Positions 7,367-12,741 of a stretch of DNA of 12,741 bases are shown piece after piece. The position numbers and the translations under genes are program-made. The notes below the pieces were generated by a model. It was given only the letters and a program-made list of their open reading frames with translations, had not been told where the DNA came from and searched no databases. Each line of letters begins with the position of its first letter. The stretch's first letter is position 1. The DNA is from CAZLLV01 sp964560325 (GTDB lineage Bacteria > Acidobacteriota > Thermoanaerobaculia > Multivoradales > DATKCC01): contig CAZLLV010000183.1 of the NCBI GenBank assembly GCA_964560325.1, positions 1 to 12,741 of the forward strand, read 5' to 3'.

Positions 7367-9336
7367 AGAACCTGCCGCTCGTCGCCCTCGCCCTCCTGCT
7401 CGCCGGCTGGTGCACTCCCCTCGCCGCACAGCCGGTCCCGCCGTCGCCGTTCGGTGAGGCCTTCCTGGTGGGGGACTTCCGGCCCGGCTTCCCCGGCTCG
7501 GAGATCGAGCGGTTTTGCCCGCTCGGCGAAGGCGGGCCGGCGGACCGCCTGCTCTTCATCACCGGCGTCGACCGGCGCCTCTGGGTGACCGACGGAACGC
7601 CGCGCGGAACGCTGGAGCTGCTCCCCCCGGGCGAGTCCTCGGTTCTCTTCCTCCGGTGCGAAGACGAAGGTGCCTTCTTCCAAGGCTCGCCGCTGGACGC
7701 TACCTCCCCCCTCTGGTGGACGGACGGAACGGCGGCCGGCACGCACCGCCTCATCGACGACGCCGCGATGCCGTACATGTCGGGAGCGCTGCCCGACGGG
7801 CGCCACCTCGTGGCCGGCGTCGCGGGCGCGGGCGATCCGCCCCCTCCGTGGACTCTGTGGGTGACCGATCGGACCCCTGCGGGGACGCACGAGATTCCGC
7901 TCGGGATCGCCGGCGACCCCCGGCGGCTCGCCCTCGTGGGCGATCGGGTGCTGATCCAGATCCAGAGCGGGGGCGATAGGCCGCAGAACCACCTCTGGGT
8001 CTCGGACGGCACGGCCGACGGCACCCGGCTGCTCGCCGACCTCGGGAACGGATCGGAGTGGATCCTCGAGGTGCATCCCTTCGGCGGGATCGCCACCTTC
8101 CTCGTCCGGCGCGGACCGACGCCGGTCGACGGTGCGCTCGAGCTCTGGCGGACCGACGGCACGGCGGCGGGGACGGGGAAGCTGTCGGTCGACCTGCCGG
8201 CGCGCTCCACGATCTCCGCGCAGGGGCAGGTGCTCGCGACTCCCGGCGGCGAGCGCCTCGCCTTCGTCCTCGGCTCGGGCACCCACGTCGACGACCGGCA
8301 GCAGCTCTGGGTCACCGACGGCACCTCCGCCGGCACCCGGCTCCTGGTCGAGAACGGGATCGTGCGGCCGGGCGCGGTGGTGCCGCCCTTCGCCGAGGAG
8401 CTGGTGCCGTTCGGCGGCCGCTTCTACTTCCCCGTAGACGACGGCGTCTCGGGCGAAGAGATCTGGTCGACCGACCTCACGCCGGCGGGCACGCGCCAGG
8501 TCATGGACCTCTGCCCCGGTCCCTGCTCCTCGGGCGCGCGGATCGTCGCTCCGTACGGCGACCGGGTGCTCCTCCGCGCTTCGAGCCCCGAGATCGGCGA
8601 GGAGCTCTGGGTCTCCGACCTGACGCTCGCCGGCACGCGGCCGGTCGCCGACCTCTGCCCCGGCAGCTGCTCGTCCCGGCCCCACCACGTCGTGCAGCCG
8701 GCCGGCGCGGACGGCTGGACCCTCTTCGCCGCCCGCCCGGTCGGCATCTTCCAGGGCCGCGAGCAGCTCTGGACCGTGCCGCCGCCGGACGACGTCCTCT
8801 CGCCCCTCCTCTGGCCGCCGCGCCCACGCCGCGCGACCGACTTCCCCGAGAGCGACGGCTTCCACGCCCGGCAGCCGATCGGCCCGGTGGCGGTGCTCGA
8901 CCGGCAGGTGCTCTTCGTCCACGGCACCGACGACTACGGCAGCGAGCTCTGGAGCCTGCCGCTCACCGACCACCCGCCGCCGCCGCCGGGCGACCCCCTC
9001 GAATCCCCCGCCGTCCCGGGCTTCCGTTTCCACGTGCGCATCACCGCCGCCCCGGGCACGCCGCCGATCGCAGGAACCCTCGAGCCCGAGTGCATCCCGG
9101 AGACGGTCTGCGTCTCCGGCGCGCTGCCGGGCCGCGCCGAGGTCTTCACCCGCGTCGTCGGGCCGAAGCCGAACGGCTTCCTCTGGCCGACGCTGGTCAA
9201 GTTCACCACCTCGACGGTCGAGGTCTGGGTCGAGCGCATCGAGACCGGCGTCACCCGGTACTACGTCCTCCCCGGCGCCCGCCCCGGAATCGACGAGCTC
9301 CCCGGCCTCTTCGACCGAGACGGGTTCCGGTTCTGA
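7363..9336 (+). CDS. Exported beta-propeller-like protein with LWxxDGTxxGT repeats
   Basis: The 657-aa product starts at ATG 7363 with GGAG 7 nt upstream. Residues 1-23 form a Sec signal peptide (KNLPL, a leucine/alanine core, then PLAAQ), so it is exported. Eight good copies of the motif LWxxDGTxxGT occur at about 73, 117, 165, 211, 261, 315, 368 and 415, with degenerate ones near 469 and 529. The spacing of 44-60 residues fits blades of a beta-propeller. Two neighbouring blades carry an extra DLCPGxCSS segment (382-390, 430-438) whose cysteines may pair. A proline-rich linker (about 537-550) leads to a C-terminal module (555-657) with CIPETVCVSGALPGR and LWPTLVKFTT, which I associate with large secreted repeat proteins of Thermoanaerobaculia. 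No catalytic motif is visible, and ligand and function are unknown. Codon use matches the neighbours, so it is probably native. Confidence 0.85.
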   Translation: MKNLPLVALALLLAGWCTPLAAQPVPPSPFGEAFLVGDFRPGFPGSEIERFCPLGEGGPADRLLFITGVDRRLWVTDGTPRGTLELLPPGESSVLFLRCEDEGAFFQGSPLDATSPLWWTDGTAAGTHRLIDDAAMPYMSGALPDGRHLVAGVAGAGDPPPPWTLWVTDRTPAGTHEIPLGIAGDPRRLALVGDRVLIQIQSGGDRPQNHLWVSDGTADGTRLLADLGNGSEWILEVHPFGGIATFLVRRGPTPVDGALELWRTDGTAAGTGKLSVDLPARSTISAQGQVLATPGGERLAFVLGSGTHVDDRQQLWVTDGTSAGTRLLVENGIVRPGAVVPPFAEELVPFGGRFYFPVDDGVSGEEIWSTDLTPAGTRQVMDLCPGPCSSGARIVAPYGDRVLLRASSPEIGEELWVSDLTLAGTRPVADLCPGSCSSRPHHVVQPAGADGWTLFAARPVGIFQGREQLWTVPPPDDVLSPLLWPPRPRRATDFPESDGFHARQPIGPVAVLDRQVLFVHGTDDYGSELWSLPLTDHPPPPPGDPLESPAVPGFRFHVRITAAPGTPPIAGTLEPECIPETVCVSGALPGRAEVFTRVVGPKPNGFLWPTLVKFTTSTVEVWVERIETGVTRYYVLPGARPGIDELPGLFDRDGFRF

Positions 9337-9356
9337 CGTTGGGGTCTCTCCTCGAC

Positions 9357-9385
9357 TTGCCGTGTGGAGTCGTTCCTGCTAATCT
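9357..9385 (+). promoter_or_regulatory. Sigma-70-type promoter of the restriction-modification operon
   Basis: TTGCCG (9357-9362) and TAATCT (9380-9385) are separated by exactly 17 bp, with a TG one base before the -10 (extended -10, TGCTAATCT). Expected transcription start is near 9392, giving a leader of about 80 nt before the methyltransferase ATG. It is the clearest promoter in the window and lies just after the stop of the preceding gene, so the cassette is probably transcribed independently. Confidence 0.6.
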
Positions 9386-9418
9386 AGCCATGGCAGCGTA
9401 AACAAAGCGTACAGCAGG
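9375..9418. promoter_or_regulatory. Candidate operator at the R-M promoter: short direct and inverted repeats
   Basis: Directly downstream of the -10, GCGTA occurs at 9396-9400 and 9407-9411, an 11-bp spacing that places both on one DNA face. CCTGCT (9375-9380) and AGCAGG (9413-9418) flank them as an inverted repeat. Such elements at a transcription start suggest autoregulation, for example by the methyltransferase, but no controller (C) protein gene is visible. Confidence 0.25.
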
Positions 9419-9474
9419 CGCCTCTTACTGCGTCGGGACCAGGTAGTAGGATCACGCCAGGGAAGCGAGCCGAG

Positions 9475-10704
9475 ATGACAGCCACGACCAACGGACACGA
9501 CCAGATCCCGCTCTTTCGGTCCGGTGGCAGATCGGCCTCCACGACTGAGGGCCGTCCACTGAAAACGGCGGGGCTATTCAGTGGCATCGGAGGCATAGAG
9601 CTAGGCCTCCATCGGGCGGGCCATCAGACTCTTCTGCTCTGCGAGAACGAACCGGGTGCACGAGAGGTGCTCGCGACACGCTTTCCGGACGTGGAGTTGC
9701 ACGACGACGTCCGAGATCTCCGGCATCTACCGGAAGGAACCGAGCTACTGGCGGGGGGGTTCCCCTGTCAGGACCTGTCCCAGGCAGGAAGGACAGCGGG
9801 GATCAGCGGCTCCCGCTCGAGCTTGGTGGACGAGGCATTCCGGCTGATCCGCGAGCACGACGTACCCTGGGTCCTGCTGGAGAACGTGCCCTTCATGCTC
9901 CGCCTGAAGCGCGGCGAAGCGTTGGATCACATCGTCACCGCGCTGGAGGAGATGGACTACCGATGGGCGTACCGCGTCGTCGATTCGCGAGCCCTGGGCG
10001 TACCGCAGCGTCGGGAGCGCGTCTATCTCCTCGCGTCGAAAGAGGGTGATCCGCGGGACGTGCTCCTCGCCGACGATGAGGGAGAACCGAGCCCTCCAGA
10101 GGCATCTGATTGGCGCGAGAAGGCCTGCGGGTTCTACTGGACGGAGGGGCTCCGCGGTCTCGGGTGGGCCTACGACGCCGTTCCCACGCTGAAGGCCGGT
10201 TCCACCATCGGCATCCCCTCGCCGCCCGCGATCGTGCTGCCGTCGGGAGAGATCGTGAAGCCCGACATCCGCGATGCGGAGCGCATGCAGGGGTTCGAAG
10301 TCGACTGGACCCAGCCGGCGGCGGACGTGGTCCGCGCCAGTCAACGTTGGAGGCTCGTGGGAAACGCCGTCACGGTGGACGTGGCCGCGTGGATCGGGCG
10401 GCGACTCGTCGATCCGGCGCCATACGATCCGGACGGAGACGAGTTCCTTCCGCACGAGCGTCCGTGGCCCTCGGCGGCTTGGGGCGACGGCAGAGGAGAA
10501 CGCTTCGCCTCGACGGTGTCGGCCTGGCCCTGTCGAGATCCTCGTCCCCCCTTGGAAAAGTTTCTCCGTTACCCGACGATGCCGCTCTCCGAACGCGCGA
10601 CCGCCGGCTTCTTCTCGCGGGCACAGAAGGCAAGCCTGCGATTCCCTCCAGGGTTTCTCGAACTGGTCGAGGACCACCTCGAGTCGATTCGCGCCAGCGC
10701 CTGA
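9475..10704 (+). CDS. C5 DNA cytosine methyltransferase (type II R-M modification enzyme)
   Basis: This 409-aa enzyme transfers a methyl group from S-adenosylmethionine to C5 of cytosine in its recognition site. Motifs are in canonical order: I TAGLFSGIGGIELG (31-44), IV GGFPCQDLSQAG (94-105; nucleophile Cys98), VI LLENV (134-138), VIII VPQRRERVYLL (176-186), IX RDAERMQGF (266-274) and X RLVGNAVTVDVAAW (293-306). The stretch between VIII and IX that normally holds the target-recognition domain is short (about 80 residues). A conserved-looking C-terminal extension of about 100 residues follows motif X and contains SERATAGFFSRAQKASLRFP. Start ATG 9475 has AGGGAAG 9 nt upstream. Codon use appears less GC-biased than the neighbours (ctattcagt, atagagctagg), consistent with horizontal transfer. 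It leads an operon with vsr 19 bp downstream and the putative restriction gene. The recognition sequence cannot be read from the protein. Confidence 0.95.
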   Translation: MTATTNGHDQIPLFRSGGRSASTTEGRPLKTAGLFSGIGGIELGLHRAGHQTLLLCENEPGAREVLATRFPDVELHDDVRDLRHLPEGTELLAGGFPCQDLSQAGRTAGISGSRSSLVDEAFRLIREHDVPWVLLENVPFMLRLKRGEALDHIVTALEEMDYRWAYRVVDSRALGVPQRRERVYLLASKEGDPRDVLLADDEGEPSPPEASDWREKACGFYWTEGLRGLGWAYDAVPTLKAGSTIGIPSPPAIVLPSGEIVKPDIRDAERMQGFEVDWTQPAADVVRASQRWRLVGNAVTVDVAAWIGRRLVDPAPYDPDGDEFLPHERPWPSAAWGDGRGERFASTVSAWPCRDPRPPLEKFLRYPTMPLSERATAGFFSRAQKASLRFPPGFLELVEDHLESIRASA

Positions 10705-10723
10705 CCCGCGAGAGAATGGAGGC

Positions 10724-11161
10724 GTGGCGCCGCGGCCTCCTCCAGCCTCCGACGAAGACGCACTCCGGCGAATGCGCCGGCAGCGCCAGAAAGACACGAA
10801 GCCGGAGATCCTGGTGCGGCGTGCTCTGCACCGGCTGGGTTATCGGTTCCGGGTCGACAACCGGGACCTCCCCGGGTCGCCGGACATCGCGAATCGAAAG
10901 CGGCGCTGGGCCGTCTTCGTCCACGGCTGCTACTGGCACGCCCACGAGGGCTGTCCTCGACACACGATCCCCAGGCGAAACCGGGAGTTCTGGGAAGCGA
11001 AATTCCGAGCGAATCGGGCGAGGGACGAGCGCGCGGTAGCAGAGCTCGAGGCACACGGTTACGAGGTGATCATCATCTGGGAGTGTGAAGCAGGAGAGGC
11101 GGCAACTCTCGACCAACTGCTTTCATTGGCCTTGCCCGGGTTAGTCCCACCGGACTGCTAG
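10724..11161 (+). CDS. vsr: Very short patch repair (Vsr) T:G-mismatch endonuclease
   Basis: The 145-aa Vsr endonuclease nicks 5' of the T in T:G mismatches arising by deamination of 5-methylcytosine, limiting mutation at sites modified by the methyltransferase upstream. Family signatures are KDTKPEILVRRALHRLGYRF, LPGSPDI (catalytic Asp, Asp51 in E. coli Vsr), VFVHGCYWHAHEGC (catalytic and zinc-binding His/Cys) and IIIWECE (last zinc Cys). The N-terminus (APRPPPASDEDALRRM) resembles the PPPAS...RM form common in actinobacterial Vsr. I chose GTG 10724 because it keeps this segment; its GGAGG is only one base upstream, so the rival in-frame ATG at 10772 remains possible, though it would lose conserved residues. 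The ATG at 10716 is in another frame. The gene lies between MTase and putative REase (gaps 19 and 13 bp), so the three genes probably share one mRNA. Confidence 0.93.
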   Translation: MAPRPPPASDEDALRRMRRQRQKDTKPEILVRRALHRLGYRFRVDNRDLPGSPDIANRKRRWAVFVHGCYWHAHEGCPRHTIPRRNREFWEAKFRANRARDERAVAELEAHGYEVIIIWECEAGEAATLDQLLSLALPGLVPPDC

Positions 11162-11174
11162 ACTCGCCGGCACC

Positions 11175-12014
11175 GTGCGTGGCCCCCAGATTCTCGTCCG
11201 AAGCCTCACCTCCGCGAACATCGGCAGCAAGACTTCACCGAATGTTTGGCAGTACCACTCCAGAAGCGATCGTCACTCCAAGATTGCCTGCTGGGGGATC
11301 CTGTTCGATCTGCTCCTCGAATCGCAGAGGTTGCGCGACCATTTCGCCGACGGGACTCTCGCCTTTGGCGTCAATCACGAGATGCGGGACTTCAGACAGA
11401 ACCGCAAGAAGAACCTCGACCTCGTCGTGTGTACGCCGGGCGAGCCAGGCAAGCGAAGGACGCTGACGGATCTCGTCGACAAGTATGGGGTCGAGCTCGA
11501 GGCAGGAGACCGATCGGCACTCGCTTCATTGCCTCCCATACGAGAAGCGCCAGTCGGAACCGTCCGGATCGCACTCGAGGCGAAGGCGTGCATGACAGAG
11601 CACGTCAAGGCGATTCCCCGCCTGCACGACGAACTCAACTCGAGTCACCTCACGATTCACGGAAGCGCCGCACATGCAATCGCGGTGGGCTTTGCGATGG
11701 TCAACATCTCCGACGAGTTCGTGAGCAGCGACCGAAACAAGGCGGATATGAAGCTCGTCCCGGCGGTCGTCACGTCTCACGACCAACCGCGGGTCGCACG
11801 CCGCGTGATCGAGAAGCTCCACGAGCTGCCTCGCAGGTCGAAGTCATCCGACGACGGATTCGATGCGTTCGGAATCGTCGTAGTGGACATGAAGAACGAC
11901 GGCGGACCCGTGCGCTTGGTGACCACGCCTCCAGCCCCGCAAAGTCGAGACATTTACGAGTACGGCTCGATGATCCGCCGAACCTGCGACCTCTATAGCG
12001 CGCGGTACCGGTAG
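11175..12014 (+). CDS. Putative type II restriction endonuclease, PD-(D/E)XK-like, unrecognised family
   Basis: This 279-aa soluble protein belongs to no family I can name. Its place as third gene of a methyltransferase-vsr operon, 13 bp after vsr, makes it the expected cognate restriction enzyme. Supporting residues are the strand NLDLVV (Asp82) and the strand VRIALEAKA (Glu135, Lys137). Together these form a D...ExK arrangement like the PD-(D/E)XK nuclease core, although 52 intervening residues is long and implies an insertion. Other striking conserved-looking stretches are NVWQYHSRSDRHSKIACW (24-40), HEMRDFRQNRKKN (68-80) and LHDELNSSHLTIHGSAAHA (150-168). Start GTG 11175 has no clear ribosome site, so translation may be coupled to vsr, which would keep restriction low relative to modification. 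Base composition is lower in GC than the flanking genes. It is convergent with the sigma-54 activator gene, 10 bp away. The nuclease role is inference from context and two motifs. Confidence 0.7.
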   Translation: MRGPQILVRSLTSANIGSKTSPNVWQYHSRSDRHSKIACWGILFDLLLESQRLRDHFADGTLAFGVNHEMRDFRQNRKKNLDLVVCTPGEPGKRRTLTDLVDKYGVELEAGDRSALASLPPIREAPVGTVRIALEAKACMTEHVKAIPRLHDELNSSHLTIHGSAAHAIAVGFAMVNISDEFVSSDRNKADMKLVPAVVTSHDQPRVARRVIEKLHELPRRSKSSDDGFDAFGIVVVDMKNDGGPVRLVTTPPAPQSRDIYEYGSMIRRTCDLYSARYR

Positions 12015-12024
12015 CTACGATCGT

Positions 12025-12741
12025 TCAGCTCAACCCGTACCGCTTGATCTTGTCGTAGAGCGTGCGCAGGCCGATGTCGAGCTCTTCGGCGGCTCGCTGG
12101 CGGTGGCCGTCGTGGCGGTCGAGGGCGCGGGTGATGGCTTGGCGCTCGATCTCTTCGAGGGTGGTGCCGGCGGGCGGCGCTCCGGGGCCTCCGGCCGATG
12201 CGGCCGATCCAGCCGATCCCGGTGAAGGCGCGGCGGCGAGGAGGTCGGCGGTGAGGGTGCCGTCGTCGGTGAGGATCGAGGCGCGCTCGAGGGCGTTTCT
12301 GAGCTCGCGGATGTTTCCCGGCCAGTCGGCGCGGGCGAGCGCGCGGCGCGCGTCCTCGGCGAGCTCCGGAACCGGCTTGCCCAGGTCGGCGGCGATCGCG
12401 GCGAGCAGGGTCTCGGCGAGCGGCAGGATGTCCTCCCGGCGCTCGCGGAGCGGCGGCATCCGGACCGGGAAGACGGCGAGGCGGTGGTAGAGGTCGTCGC
12501 GCAGGCCGCCCGAGGCGAGCATCTGGTCGAGATCCCGGTTGGTGGCGGCGATCCAGCGCACGTCGGCCTCGATGGTGCGCGTGCCGCCGACCCGCTCGAA
12601 GCGCTTCTCCTGGAGCACTCGCAGGAGCTTGACCTGGAGCTCGGGGCGCAGCTCGGCGATCTCGTCGAGGAAGAAGGTGCCGCCGGCGGCGAGCTCCAGC
12701 CGTCCCCGGCGGGTCGCGGTGGCGCCGGTGAAGGCGCCCTT
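12025..12741 (-). CDS. Sigma-54-dependent transcriptional activator, NtrC type (C-terminal part; cut by right edge)
   Basis: The 238 codons in the window are the C-terminal part of an enhancer-binding protein that uses ATP hydrolysis to open promoters held by sigma-54 RNA polymerase. The fragment begins with KGAFTGA, the sigma-54 contact loop. It continues with Walker B GGTFFLDEIAEL (20-31), sensor I RWIAATNRDL, the arginine-finger region LRDDLYHRLAVFPVRMPPLRERREDI and sensor II WPGNIRELRNALERA. A Gly/Ala/Ser/Pro-rich linker (about 171-192) leads to a Fis-type helix-turn-helix (QAITRALDRHDGHRQRAAEELDIGLRTLYDKIKRYGLS, split here by domain) at about 201-238. Walker A and any receiver or sensor domain lie outside the window, so the input signal is unknown. 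It ends in TGA at 12025-12027, convergent with the putative restriction gene. Codon use is strongly GC-rich, like the native genes. Confidence 0.93.
   Translation of the reverse strand, partial: KGAFTGATATRRGRLELAAGGTFFLDEIAELRPELQVKLLRVLQEKRFERVGGTRTIEADVRWIAATNRDLDQMLASGGLRDDLYHRLAVFPVRMPPLRERREDILPLAETLLAAIAADLGKPVPELAEDARRALARADWPGNIRELRNALERASILTDDGTLTADLLAAAPSPGSAGSAASAGGPGAPPAGTTLEEIERQAITRALDRHDGHRQRAAEELDIGLRTLYDKIKRYGLS

Noticed and set aside
7213..9033. A 606-codon minus-strand frame opposite the repeat-protein gene
   Set aside because: It is an antisense shadow whose apparent repeats mirror the plus-strand LWxxDGTxxGT repeats.
5737..9336. A 1199-codon plus-strand open frame covering both ndh and the repeat-protein gene
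   Set aside because: Only the part from ATG 7363 has a signal peptide and repeats. The upstream 540 codons are an Arg/Pro-rich out-of-frame shadow of ndh.
10110..11039. Alternative vsr frame using the ATG at 10716
   Set aside because: Its translation lacks every Vsr motif. The frame containing GTG 10724 has them all.
12001..12030. Possible terminator between the convergent putative REase and activator genes
   Set aside because: Only a weak GGTACC/ACCGGT-type inverted arrangement and no T-run; not enough for a terminator call.

Overview
The window is GC-rich DNA, and its gene content suggests a member of the Acidobacteriota, possibly class Thermoanaerobaculia. The main clue is a secreted protein built from LWxxDGTxxGT repeats followed by a C-terminal 'CIPETxCVSGALPGR...WPTLVKFTT' module, which I associate with that group. 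This assignment is recalled family knowledge plus inference; no phylogenetic marker (rRNA, ribosomal protein) is present.

Layout. (1) 1-1390, minus strand: the end of a TerY-type phosphorylation triad, made of a vWA protein, a PP2C phosphatase and the first 26 codons of a Ser/Thr kinase that runs off the left edge. The genes overlap by 4 bp and look translationally coupled. The vWA gene has lost its 5' part, including the MIDAS DxSxS motif. (2) 1381-2666: a 22-bp tandem duplication, then a plus-strand AAA_14/DUF4143 ATPase with a C-terminal PD-(D/E)XK-like domain. It sits where the missing vWA 5' end should be. (3) 2671-5765, minus strand: an APH-fold phosphotransferase coupled by a GTGA overlap to a GH57 glucan-active enzyme, probably an alpha-glucan metabolism pair. 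(4) 5948-9336, plus strand: a type II NADH dehydrogenase and an exported beta-propeller-like repeat protein. (5) 9357-12014, plus strand: a compact restriction-modification cassette made of a strong sigma-70-like promoter, a C5 cytosine methyltransferase, a Vsr T:G-mismatch endonuclease and a third protein. That protein has a D...ExK arrangement typical of PD-(D/E)XK nucleases and is most likely the cognate restriction enzyme. (6) 12025-12741, minus strand: the C-terminal two thirds of a sigma-54-dependent (NtrC-type) activator running off the right edge.

How the genes work together. The MTase would methylate cytosines in its target, the putative REase would cut unmethylated DNA, and Vsr would start repair of T:G mismatches left by deamination of 5-methylcytosine. 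The vWA-PP2C-kinase set resembles known stress/defence signalling triads, but here the vWA adaptor appears broken. The phosphotransferase and GH57 enzyme probably act on the same carbohydrate pool. NDH-2 is a housekeeping respiratory enzyme.

There is no gene-free stretch above 300 bp. The longest gaps are 5766-5947 (divergent region between phosphotransferase and ndh, no convincing promoter seen) and 9337-9474 (the R-M promoter). I saw no rRNA, tRNA, CRISPR array, transposase or convincing rho-independent terminator.
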